64,000 nt of DNA from the NCBI GenBank assembly GCA_037074705.1, contig CM073591.1:182429432-182493431 (forward strand), written 5' to 3'. The translations under genes were made by a program, and so were the position numbers. The stretch is from Zhengitettix transpicula. Taxonomy: Eukaryota > Arthropoda > Insecta > Orthoptera > Tetrigidae. The notes beneath the pieces are model-generated. The model saw only the letters and a list, made by a program, of their open reading frames with translations, was not told the DNA's origin and searched no databases. Shown here piece by piece: positions 33,493 to 44,340 of the stretch. Within the stretch, counting starts at the first letter, position 1. Each line of letters starts with the position of its first letter.

Positions 33493-34722
33493 TCGATTCC
33501 TTTCCGGTTTATTGTGGTCACTTTGAGGTATCTAAATGACACAGCCCGATTCCTTCCCGCCTGAAACCTCGGCGAGTCCCGATTCCTTACCGTCGTATTG
33601 GTAGGACTTGAACAGCCTCCATTACCTTAGCACCAAGAGTAACAAAACCATTAATAATATTCCCAAAGCACTATTCAATTAATCAACAATCAGTAGTCTA
33701 AAATCGACGTTTTCCGGATTGGTTCGAAATATTTACTGAAGCCATCCTTTAGTACAAAAACGGGCAATGGTTAATAATTTAGTCGAGAAAGAAATTGCTT
33801 TATCTCTCATAAAATTCCTCAAAAACAAATTAAATTTACCTTCTAAATTTTTAATGACGAATTCTTGCTTCAGCAGTTTCTATCAACCAATGTATTAAAT
33901 TTAAACTTAACAAAATTATATCATTTTGTTAATTACATACCAGAGCAACAACTTTTATCGCTAAAAGAACACAGTTAAATAACACAAGTAATTAACGATC
34001 CGTCTAAGAGACTCTTCCATTTTTAAAGAGTATACAATTGAAAGTAACTTATTAATAATATAATTTATGACCAGTTCCAGAAAGTTTATTGTATTAATTT
34101 AAAAAATAACGTTTTGGTACGTATTTTAACCTCCAACAGATTATTAATTAAATACACTGTCTGAAACTGATCATAAAGTGTATTATTAAATGGTGATTTA
34201 TTAAAATGTTATTGATAGGTTAATAAAAATATAGTCTGTAATTCGTCAGAAAACTGCATTATCTATTTGGCGTTATTGAATTACTCACCCCTAATTAAGC
34301 TGAAAATGGGAAATCAATCCGAAAGTATATATGGGTATATAAAATACATTTTCGTGGCTGTTTTATTGGGTTTTCAGCACCATTAAAATATTTTTGTTTC
34401 CGTGATTTGTTCAAGGTTTTCTTTCGCAAATTTTTTACAGAAAGTTTCGAGTATTTTCCTTCATTTGACATACATAATACTGATAATTATCACTTTAAGG
34501 TAGGATACATGTAAATATATCTTTCTAAACTATCATTAATTAAATTATTTTTATTATATTTTTAATAAATGAAACAATGAAACATGGCATGAGAATAAAA
34601 ATTCACGATGAAAATACTGTCCATCTGGTCGGGAAGGAATCAGGTCGTTTCCAGTTGCTTACGTCTGAACACAAGGAATCGGGTGATCATTACGGCCCGC
34701 AGGTAGTTCTGCAGGGAATCGG
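33493..34722. mobile_element. Possible DNA transposon remnant bounded by inverted CCGATTCCTT clusters
   Basis: Left side: three copies of a CCCGATTCCTTCCCG-like motif on the plus strand (33493-33507, 33545-33559, 33578-33592). Right side: three copies on the minus strand (34629-34644, 34671-34683, 34712-34722). The interior is AT-rich without an ORF. Repeated subterminal motifs in opposite orientation at two ends are typical of transposase-binding regions in non-autonomous DNA elements. I found no convincing TIR or target duplication, so this is inference from motif layout. Confidence 0.35.
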
Positions 34723-34770
34723 AATATGCGCACTGTCCCTGACTGCCTGACGTACTTCAGCTTCCCACAT

Positions 34771-35332
34771 GGATCTGTCTGCGAGGGCTATTATCTCGCA
34801 GGCAGTACCTGCGAGGAATGTTCTGTCGCAGGCAGAACCTTGTAGGAGAGACAGGAAGGGGCTACCTTTGGGGCTGCCTTTTCCTCTCTCCGTTTTTAAC
34901 TAAGGTTCCCCCATGCCGAGGCACCTCGGCCTGTTATGAGAGGTGTATGTTCCGGGGTCACAGTCCTTGGGCATACGGTAAGAGTTGTTATCTGTTCCCA
35001 TTGGAACAGTCGGCCAGCTGTCTCCTAAACTGGTCGAGGTACGGAGAAGGGAATGCTGCGTACCCACAGCAAACTCTTCTCCCGCTATCGGAAGGGCGTG
35101 GGACAAGTACCCAATACCCGAACTACCTGATGCAGGTTTTTCTAGGGTTTTCCCTGCATTATTCTTAGGCAATTGCCGGGTAGGATCCTTAAACTATAGC
35201 CCGGGGGCCCTAGTTAACCCTTGGCTACCTTCCTCTGCCCTCCCGCAACCCCCCTTTCAAATCCCTTCCTAAGCTATTAAAGAGGACTTACCACCACACG
35301 GATTACCCTAATGTTGCGTGTTACTAAAAAAA
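34771..35332 (+). mobile_element. R550 retroposon copy M
   Basis: Full-length plus-strand copy with two 5' hairpin units (CTGCGAGGGCTATTATCTCG, CAGG; CCTGCGAGGAATGTTCTGTC, GCAGG). The central hairpin is of the GC type (CTGTTCCCATTGGAACAG). It ends TGTTACTAAAAAAA. It lies about 50 bp right of the inverted CCGATTCCTT cluster. Confidence 0.92.
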
Positions 35333-36160
35333 TGTATTATATTCCAACCACATATAATCAAACCCGAAATATGTTTTGTTTAACTTTCCACTGTAATAGT
35401 AATAGAAAATGACAGTTGTTAAAATTCGGCTTATATTACAATAAATTTCTTTTTATTCGAACCAACTCTATAAAAATTCGTTTATTTTCCTCTAATATTA
35501 TTCGTGTATATTGCAACATTCATTATTATTACGAAAGATTGATTTGTATATTAAAACAGATTAATTTGCTTACCAGGCCTTGACATTCACTCAAGGTATA
35601 AGCATATATAACTCTCTTACATTTTCAACTACATCCGATAAAACATTTCGTCTATCCAGCTAACAGTGTGCGTTGTATTTTGCGACATAATGAGAAATAT
35701 TCTCAGAACTCTTAAAATATACTGAGATATTAAAGTCTGAGAGAACAACATATATTTTGGAGAAGACTTTATTATTTGGTGATATGTTTTTCTCATAAGA
35801 TAAGCCTTCATCCAACGAAGCATTTGATTTCCACGGTACTATTTTGGAAGAATCTACAGTGCTACTGTGTCAGAAGGCCCTGATTTCCAATGATTCATCA
35901 TTGTTTTGAATCTTTAGTTAATTTGCATTTTTAAATTTATTTTTTATTAACTGAAGGGATTGTCTTTTATCAATTATTTGACGTCACGTAACTCTCCGCG
36001 TTCAAATAAACTCCAAAAGGTATATTTTTTAGATGAAACTATTACCTGTGTTTCTGGAATGCAGGAAACAAACTGTATTTGTGTGGACTACTTTGTTTCA
36101 ACTTTTGAAACCGTCGTCGTAGGCTGTAATGGTCGAGATGGTATAGTCAGGTGATCGCCG
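35333..36160. other. AT-rich background without recognised feature
   Basis: No domain-bearing ORF and no repeat relation noticed. Confidence 0.45.
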
Positions 36161-36560
36161 TGCAGTTTGAGGTGGAAATTGTATTTGCTTGGTGACTGTA
36201 CCGCGCGAGTGGGAGAAGCAGCGGCGTCTTCAAAGCGCCTTATCCCCGCCAGGACTGTCACACGCGCTAGGCTTGTACCACACTTCATTACATCGCTACA
36301 CAAAATAATAAAACATCCGGCCGGCTATTGGCTTATGCCGAGGACAAGGACCTGTTCATCGCGTGGGTTCCTGTCTATCGGCCTTTAGACGCGCCTCACT
36401 CCAGGTTGCAGGCTCCAGGCTCAGATCCGCATTCTGTTAGGATTAAGCGGCTCGGTAACGCACCTACTACCAATAAATCCTCAACAAGCCTCGCCGCTTG
36501 TTTATTCTTCATTAACACTAACAGCGTTGTCGACGAATATCGTGGGGAAACGGAAGATTA
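36161..36560. other. Moderately GC-rich unique island
   Basis: Mixed-composition DNA with CpGs (ACCGCGCGAGTGGGAGAAGC, CATCCGGCCGGCTATTGGC) stands out from AT-rich flanks. Overlapping 70-77-codon frames in several phases have no recognisable domain. It may be host regulatory or exon DNA, or a diverged repeat. Confidence 0.3.
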
Positions 36561-37229
36561 ATGCCCAAGAAGCCGAACATATTTTTTATAAAATTATTTG
36601 GAAGACGGTGTTTGGACACTACTAGTTTCAATATGAATAAAGGAAAAACATTTCATAAAATTTGTTCTAACGTAAGCATCAGTTAGATATGACAAATTGC
36701 ACTAGATTTGTAATATGTTAAACATTCACTTTCACATACTAGTAATGTCACGTAAAACTGTAAATTAAGTGTAAATTATATGAAAGCAAGCTGTCCTCCC
36801 GATTTTAATTTATTTTCCGCAGAACTAATTCTGTTCTAAAATAATCAGAAATCTTCTCGTAAAATTATAGAAATACAATTCGGATGTACTAAAAAGATAT
36901 AATTTACATTCCGTTGAAAATAACGTTGAGGGTAATAGTGCAGATAGAGATTATTCGTTAAGTTCAGTCTGTCAGCATAAACTTTCTGAAGTGGGTTTCA
37001 GTTTAAAAGAGCAAAATAAAAAGGCCAAACGTGTCATGTAAATCGGAAGCGTTAGTTTCAACCGGTGCAATTTCGACCTAAAGTTCTACCAGACTTCTCC
37101 AACAACTCGTCAACAATCATTGTTACAGGGATTAATGAGAGTATTTTAACGAATGAACGTTAAATTAATATATGAAAAATAGAAAGAATGCTTTCACAAG
37201 TTCAAGCCATAGAGGCCATGAAATGAGAT
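36561..37229. other. No recognised feature
   Basis: AT-rich background. Confidence 0.45.
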
Positions 37230-37716
37230 TGAATTAAAGTTTCGGGGTGGAAAACCATAATCAAACCCAGGACCTCCGCTTCCCCGGTAGAAGTTCTAGT
37301 AACTGAACAACGTGTGTCGACTCCAGATCCGCTACGAAATTCTACCATCAATTAAACCTGAATTTAGTAAATCTCACTTCTTACATGGCCTGATTTTGAT
37401 GACATGACTTGAGCTTATGAAAGCTTTCTTTAGATTCTTGATTTAAAAATTATAACACCCTTGATCATGAATTAAAGTTTAAAGGTGGAAAAATCTCGAC
37501 AGGACCATAATCAAACCCAGGACCTCCGCTTACCCGGTAGCTGTTCTAGTAACTGACCTACGTGTGTCGACTCCAGATCCGCTGCGAAATTCCTCCATCA
37601 ATTAAACCTGAATTTAGTAAATCTCACTTCTTACATGGCCTGATTTTGATGACATGACTTGAGTTTATACAGATTTCTTTATAGTCTCGATTTAAAAATT
37701 ATAAAACCCTTGATCA
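37230..37716 (-). mobile_element. tRNA-derived SINE, two copies in direct tandem
   Basis: Copy 1 (37230-37467) and copy 2 (37468-37716) are about 90% alike along their whole length. Read on the minus strand, each has a tRNA-like block: a box-A-like GTTCAGTTACTAGAAC, then a box-B-like GGTCCTGGGTTTGATTATGG, then a short end TTTCCACCCCGAAACTTTAA. About 150 bp lie upstream of the tRNA-like block in that orientation. A third copy lies inverted 80 bp away. A tandem array suggests a local duplication after insertion. Confidence 0.7.
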
Positions 37717-37794
37717 ATTTACATATTAAATAAGTTCTTCACTAAGGTCCTAAAATTAAGACCAAGTAGAATTGTGATTTCTTTTTTAAAAAAA

Positions 37795-37958
37795 ATGGTA
37801 GGTGGTCCTGCATTAGGTCTAATGGAAGGAGGAATTTCGCATCGGATCTGGAGTCCACAAGGATAGTTCAGTTTGGAGAGCTTCGTCCGTTAAGCGGAGT
37901 TCGATTCCTGACCTGGTCGATATTTTTCCATCCTGATATTTTAATTCAACCTGAATTA
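37795..37958 (+). mobile_element. tRNA-derived SINE, inverted third copy
   Basis: Plus-strand copy with a good box A (TAGTTCAGTTTGG, 37864-37876) and box B (AGTTCGATTCC, 37898-37908), preceded by GAATTTCGCATCGGATCTGG and followed by TTTTTCCATCCTGATATTTT. The promoter boxes fit RNA polymerase III consensus better than in copies 1 and 2. It is not a genuine tRNA gene: no full cloverleaf could be drawn. Confidence 0.7.
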
Positions 37959-38999
37959 TTTTTAGTTGAGATAAATATGACTATGAATGGTTAAATACTA
38001 ACAAATCAATTGGTTTTTGTCTGAATTGGTTATCTTTCGTAATAATTATTTTTATTCAGGCTTATTTTTTTTCATTTTAAAAGTATTTTTCTTTAATTAA
38101 ATTACCACAGAAGCGAAATTGTCACTAAATTAGTTTCACCGTGAGATGAAGTAATGTTTTTTTGTACTCGGATAATTGTAACACAAATAAAGCGTCACAT
38201 ACGTTGTAGTATGTAAAATTCGACATTATCAAAAACTCTGATTTTTATAATAATAATAATAATATGGTGAGACTTGTCGAATAAAAGTATTACGATAAAG
38301 TGTGAATAAAAAAAATTAAAATTTTATATTTTGGTGATGGACATAAGTCATTACTAACTAAACTATCTTCACTTTCAGTTTTATGATCTGATGTCGCTGT
38401 TTTCATTCTGAATATCGATACGCTTACTTTGATTTATTGTGTATAGTTAGTGTATTTTTTTTCTTTAACGATATTACATCTCATTTTCCAGTAGCTTTTA
38501 AGTAATTCTCTAATGCCAATTGATAAAGAGACGAACGCAATTTCGAGTCAGTAGTCATTAAGTGAACTTCTTCATTTATCAAGTGTTATAATAGGAAAGT
38601 ACTTCAACCTTGAAAAATTTCTCAGTTGTAGCACGAGTTAAGAAATAGTTCGACACACTTGATCGAGATCACTTTACAGCAAGCCGGTCAGTGTTGCCGG
38701 GAGAGAAGAAGAGATTAATAGCAAGTTCAATGCGAATTATTGGCCAGCAAATCATCGTCAAACAAGGTGTCTCATAATTCGCAGAGGCTTGTCCACAGCC
38801 TGTAATTAGGAACAATTTGTTCTGTAGAAGGAAAGGCGCGACACTCAAGGCTCTGCCATAATCCCTCACAGCCGTACTCTAACAGATCCTGGGTAATCAG
38901 TCGTTGCAGACTCTAGTTCATCCACGGTCAAGGATAGCCATTCCTTTACTTTCAATTCCAGAATCGAGGGTTTCTTTCTGATATCAGTGTAAATTTAAT
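37959..38999. other. No recognised repeat; unique patch at 38.64-38.96 kb
   Basis: The patch has balanced composition and no relation to other parts of the window. A 66-codon minus-strand frame has no domain. Confidence 0.35.
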
Positions 39000-39310
39000 A
39001 TGCGACTAAATTTCGTACACGTGTTCCTTTGAAACACTACCAAATCCAGGGGCGCGATTAGAAAATTTAAAACATTTTAAATCTGCCGAAACTTTTGTCA
39101 AAAAAAAAATTCAGGGTCACTGATATAGAGCTTCTCCAGATATTTTTTGTGTATAATTTCAAACACTTTCGGCATGGGAGCACAATTAGGGTGGAGGAGC
39201 GTTATGTAAAAATAACGCAACAACTACCGAGATTTCAGTCAAATTCGTGGTTATTGATGTCGCTGATTTTAATTATGACAACCCGGGAATCGCCGGGCAC
39301 GCAGCTGGTA
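39000..39310 (-). repeat. RTE-like dispersed repeat, copy 3
   Basis: Read on the minus strand: CTGCGTGCCCGGCGATTCCC, GGGTTGTCATAATTAAAATC, TAACGCTCCTCCACCC, TTGTGCTCCCATGCCGAAAG and, near the end, TTTCAAAGGAACACGTGTAC. The order of landmarks equals that of copy 1 at 1.2 kb, so the unit is at least 300 bp. Confidence 0.65.
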
Positions 39311-40349
39311 AAAAATAAAAGAGTACACCTTGAGATCCAGAGGAAGTTATTTTTTCAATATATTAAATAAGCACTTGATAGTATAATCAAAAACGTTCCA
39401 ACATTCCTTAGTCATATTTTCATGTAAAGCAGAATAACAACAGATAAATGTACTAACCACTTCTATTGTTAAATAGAGTAAAAATGAAATAATTTTATAT
39501 TTTTCATTTGTTTGTGATTATACAAAGGGGAGTAACAGCATCTGTTTTTTTTTTCACGAAGTATAAACGCGAAAACAATGAAGAAGCTGCCTCAAATAAC
39601 AGAAGTTAGAAGCTTTGTAGTTACTCTCTTAAACTAATATTCAACTCGTGTTTGCCTTTTGATATTTTTTCAAAATATCTTTAAACTCCCAATACAATAT
39701 TGCAATTCAATAAAAGAAAATTTCGACGAATAACTCAACTTTCTAACTTCTATAAAAGCTTAGAAAAAATGTAAAAATGGAATAAATCACAATACTCCTG
39801 CCATATAAATAAATACAATAATACTTTTGCCCCTACATTGCTTTGAATGGAGTGATTTTAGTATGTATTTACGTTTTGTGCATTAGGACATCCGAAAACG
39901 ATGTCATCCGAATTTCTGTCTCTCTGTTTTGGCTTTTCACAAGAAAACATCTCGAGACTAAATGACGAGCGAACCACAAACGAATTTAACTGATCGGTCA
40001 GGGATTATGTTCACTTTCCAGAAATACGGCTGAATGGCCTTTCTCTGAACATTTTAATAACTTTAATTTCAAATCATTTAGTTTTCTGTTTAAAGTCGAG
40101 TATTTATTTACTAAAATCTAATTAAACATATCAGATAGTACTGTAAAATCTTAGTGGTTTCTAATATACAGAAGAATATCCTGAAAATCACATATCAACA
40201 TGAGTAGCCGTTAGTTTCCATACATGATAATATTCACATTCATAAATTGCTCACTAAATTTTTACATGTAAGTATGTATACTTTGAAAACTAAAACGAGA
40301 GTTCTGGAAAAATTGAAAATGAAAATTGAATGATCCCTAAAATAATTTG
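39311..40349. other. AT-rich background without recognised feature
   Basis: No domain-bearing ORF and no repeat relation noticed. Confidence 0.45.
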
Positions 40350-40466
40350 TCTCGGAAGGAATGTAGTTTCCGGTTCGAAAGGAACACGAGTACATAATTT
40401 GGTCATATTTGCTCTTAGGATATATTTTTGTTTGCGGAACGTACCCACACACACACACACACACAT
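40350..40466 (+). repeat. RTE-like dispersed repeat 3' end, copy 4, with (CA)n tail
   Basis: TTTCCGGTTCGAAAGGAACA, CGAGTACATAATTTGGTCAT and TTTGCGGAACGTACCC match 1541-1615. A (CA)n tract follows at the same relative position as in copy 1. Confidence 0.7.
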
Positions 40467-42039
40467 TGTTTTCCCCTTCCACTCCCACTCATAGCGGTAG
40501 AAGTAGAACTTAAGCAGAAAGTTTAATGTCACAATAATAACCCCGGATTCGACAACAATCGTGGTTGTTTTCGCTGTACAATAAAATAATAAAAATCACT
40601 CCTAGTAAACTAAGAGAGACTCTTCCTATATTAAGAGAGTCAGTTATACTCACGGTACGCTAATAGAGTCAACAATACTTACGGTACTTTAAAAGAATTA
40701 AAAATATTCTCGGTACACTAAGCGTTTCCCGTGTGCTGTGACGTCACGGACCCTGCGCGTGCAGTAATATTTAACACAAATTCGCAAGTACGTAAATGAT
40801 TTCAAACTACAACTTTTTTCACCCTGATGCTACGGGTTTCCCACTCGCAAAGTGTTTTTAAGGAACTTTGGTGCAGACTTACATTGGTTACAATTTTTTG
40901 TAATAGAGATTAATGTCGAAAAACGAACAATTGTTCTTAAAGTTGAAGAGAGGATTATAATAAGTGCTGGAAAAGCTTTTTGGAGGCATTCGTCCCACTG
41001 AAAGGGGGAACTTGATTTCTGTTTCACACTACAAATATCCAAACGAGTATAATAAAAATATTCACCTTTATAACTTATTTTTATATTTTTGGTCTAATTT
41101 GTCCGTAATGACTCGCATCCTCGCTGAGATGTGTGTAATTTCGTCAAACTCCGTTATATTTAGATTCCTACTCGAGGCATAAGTATAGGGAGGGGGAGCA
41201 TACAGGGGCAAACACACTGCGTGTGTCTGTATTTGTGTTTGTGTGTGTGAGAGAGAGAAAGAAAGAAAGAAAATGAGGGAAAACCCGAGCCCCTGCTTTA
41301 TTCCTAAAGAAGGCCACCTGAGTTCTCTTTTTCGCGAGTAACTCGAATGTCGGATTGTAGTCGACCCTACCGTAGTGAATGAGGCCAGGTTGGCTATTTA
41401 GTACTTCAATTTTTTTGCCCACTACGGGACTCACTTTTCTATGCGTGTCTGCATGTGTAAATCTTTCGTGTCGTTACCACTGTAGCTAAGTATTTTGCAT
41501 TTACAGTAAACGTGTCTAGCAGAAAGGATAGGCCCGAACAAATTTCTCGGTGGGACGTCTGTCCACATAATATTATTCTGAAGTACTGTTTTTATTTGTT
41601 TTAGGTCGAGTCAGAGGGAAATGTAGCTGGAGTGGAGAAAATAATTGCAAAAAGCGTCGATGATTCTTAAACTCGTCATGAGTCGTCGAGATATTTAAAA
41701 AGACTCGTTGGTTATTCGGTTCTGGTAGGCATTGTTTGAGGGACAACTTGTCAACAACTGCGGAAACGGTCGGCAGGTATTGATGATTTAATTACAAAAT
41801 ATAATTAAAATTACAGAGGTTTGAAAGTAAAAATCTGCATAGGATTTTTATACATTTTCTTTCAGATTTCTACTTCGTAAAAACGAATAAATTCCTAATT
41901 AATTTATCATGTCATTTTTTTTGGTACACTAAAGTTTTTGTTTATATTCAGCGTAAAATTCGCAATTTTCTTAAAATTTAGTATTCTTTTTATTTAAAAA
42001 ATTGCCTTAAAACTAAGACTTCTCAACTTAAGTCTGTTA
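40467..42039. other. Background with a (GT)n(GA)n microsatellite
   Basis: The microsatellite is at about 41218-41271. The DNA at 41.28-41.44 kb has mixed composition without a recognised motif. Confidence 0.45.
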
Positions 42040-43299
42040 CGAGGGTGAATCAAATATAAACGAGACTTTTGGACCTGCGCGCGCAATAGTGATGGAAGAA
42101 CGTTCCGATGTTATTGGCTGTTAGGTTGGTTTGTCAGGAGTGGGGGAAGCACGTGACTCATCATCATAGACTCGCTCAGTGTCTATCGTTACGATGTCCG
42201 AGCAGGTGGTACCTCCCTCTATTGCGCAACGTATTGTTATCAAGTTTTTAGCTGCAGAAGGTGTAAAACCGGCCGAAATCTTGAAGATTGACTGCACAGT
42301 TCTGGGAAGAGACGCTGTCGCGAGCTACAGTGTTTGCTTGGCATAAACAGTTCGTGGAGGGCCGTGAACGTGTTGAAAATAATAGCCATGACCGCAGACC
42401 CCGCACCAGCATTACAGCGGGCAACATCGACAGTGTTCGTCAACTTGTTGAAGGTGATAGGCGTCTAACAACTTCGGATATTGCAATTGAGGTTGGAATA
42501 AGTTATGGGAGCACTTACTCTATACTCTCAGAGGAGCTAGGGTATCGCAAGGTCCTTCTCACAGTTGACCAGAAACTGAATCGTTTTCAAGTGTGTGAGC
42601 GTCTTCTTGCACGATTTCGGGAAGAAGGAGACCCATTTATTTCTCACATTGTCACCTGTGATGAAACGTGGGTGCATCACTACACCCCTGAGTCGAAACA
42701 AGCGAGTATGGAGTGGAGGAAGAAAGGAGAAACCGGACCAGTGAAAGCCAAGTCACGATTATCGGCTGGCAAGGTTTTGGCTACCGTTTTTTTTTTTGAC
42801 CGGCGTGGCCTGCTGCACCTTTATTTTTTGCATGAGCGCAGAACAATTAATGCGGCATACTACTGCCAAATTTTGACTGAGGTCAGACTTTCATATCGCC
42901 GCAAAAGACGAGACCTTCCGATGAGAAAAGTGATTCTCCTCCATGACAATGTTCGCCCCCATACAGCAGCCCTGACCGTACAAAAATTGGAGCAACTGGG
43001 TTGGGAGACACTGGAACACCCTCCATACAGTCCAGACCTGTCTTTGGTCCTCTCAAGGAAGCTTTGGGAGGGCAAAAATTCCACAGCGATAATGAGGTTT
43101 AAGAATATGTGCGCAATTGGCTACAAACACGACCTGACTCTTTTTACGTGGAAGGAATTAAAAAATTACCTATACGCTGGGAAAAATGTGTTTATAAATC
43201 AGGAGATTATGTAGAAAAATAAACTATGATTGTTTGTGCGTTTAAAATCAAAATAAATATTTAAAAAAATAAGTCTTGTTTACATTTGATTCACCCTCG
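42040..43299 (+). mobile_element. Mariner-family DNA transposon, both ends present, inactive
   Basis: Length 1,260 bp. The TIR begins CGAGGGTGAATCAAATATAA at the 5' end and CGAGGGTGAATCAAATGTAA at the 3' end (minus strand), about 25 of 27 identical. It is flanked by TA (42038-42039 and 43300-43301). TIR and transposase differ from the elements at 2.3 and 57.7 kb, so this is a separate lineage. Confidence 0.95.
42194..43222 (+). pseudogene. Mariner transposase pseudogene
   Basis: Starts MSEQVVPPSIAQRIVIKFLA, about 155 bp inside the 5' end. A frameshift near 42280-42300 moves the reading to a long frame with FAWHKQFVEGRERVENN, then GVSYGS-like GISYGSTYSILSEELGYRKV. The first two catalytic Asp are kept (TCDETWVHHY; LLHDNVRPHT). 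At HPPYSPDL, exactly where APSDF with the third Asp should follow, a deletion joins PDL to SLVLSRKL and shifts the frame. The original C-terminus can still be read in another frame (FYVEGIKKLPIRWEKC ... GDYVEK). This deletion alone would abolish catalysis. Confidence 0.93.
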
Positions 43300-43518
43300 T
43301 AATTATAGTTGTACATGGCATTCCTTAATTAAATTTTAATGGTTTAGGAGAGTAGTGGTAGGAGGAGGTGTGCAAAATAGTTTTAGCGTTAGGTGGAAGA
43401 TCGCATGATTCTGTCGATACAAGTTACAATTTGATAGTGAATAATCTTCCTGGTGAGGCTGAGAATGTCGTCTGTGGTACTAGGAATAAATATAGACAAC
43501 CTGCTGTTGAATTAGCTC

Positions 43519-44340
43519 ATGTTTCAACAAGATAAAATGCTTGAGAAAATCAAATATCAAGAGCATCAATGGTTGGTTTGTGGGGATTTCAAATTACTAA
43601 TCATGTTTTTGGATCATCAGGGAGGCTATACAAAATATCCTTTCTTTCTTTGTTTATGGGGTAGTAGAGCCGGACATCTGCACTGGGCAAACACTAACCC
43701 CCGTCGGGGAAAACGTCATCAGTACGATCTTGGTTCCGCATGAAAAAAGTGTTATTACCACCTTTCCTTATAGAAGTTGGAGTCATAAAGCAGTTTGTCA
43801 AATCATTGCCAAGGGATGGGAATTGTTTCAGATATCTGAGTTCCAAGTTCTAGAAAACAGTCTGAAACAAAGTAAAAAGAGGAATTTTTCACTGGCCCTG
43901 CCGTCAGAAAACTTTTATCTGATCCCCTCCTTTTGGAAAAAATTCGAGAAAAGACGAAATAACTGTGTGACTGTTTGAAGAATGTAGTGATCAAGTGTTT
44001 AGGGAATACTAAGGACCCTGACTACAAAACCATTGTACAACGATGGCTTGAAGCGTATCAAGGTTAAGGACGCAAGATCACCTTAACAGTTAATTTCTTA
44101 CACTCCCATATTTTCTATTTTCCTGAAACCCCGGGAGAACATAGCGAAGAATGGGATAAAATATTTCACCAGGATTCCCCTGATATCGAGAGACGTTACC
44201 AAGGAAAATGGGATGTCAATATGTTAGCTGACTACTGTTCGATGCACAATGGAGGAACCAGAGAAGGAAATAGGAAACGAGTTCGTAGAAGCATCAGTAA
44301 GAAGAAGAAATGGTTTCACAAGAAAAAAGAGCAGACCTAA
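43519..44340 (+). pseudogene. Degraded copy of an uncharacterised multi-copy arthropod protein
   Basis: Reading through three frames gives HQWLVCGDFKLLIMFLDHQG, GYTKYPFFLCLWGSRAGHLH, then KSVITTFPYRSWSH, KEEFFTGPAVRKLLSDPLLL, NVVIKCLGNTKDPDYKTIVQ, VNFLHSHIFYFPETPGEHSE, FHQDSPDIERRYQGKWDVNM and LADYC, ending at a TAA after a Lys-rich tail. I recognise this pattern (CGDFK, GGYTKYP-FLC, FLHSH, FPE..G..SEE, RYQGKWD-NM-ADYC) from conceptual translations found in many copies in arthropod genomes, always labelled uncharacterised. It probably belongs to a mobile element whose class I cannot name. No flanking repeats were found. Confidence 0.6.

Noticed and set aside
37230..37716. CRISPR-like or satellite array
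   Set aside because: Only two tandem units with tRNA-like content, and no spacer pattern.
37864..37908. Functional tRNA gene
   Set aside because: Box A and box B are present, but acceptor and anticodon stems do not pair properly and the unit recurs twice nearby, so a tRNA-derived SINE is the better reading.
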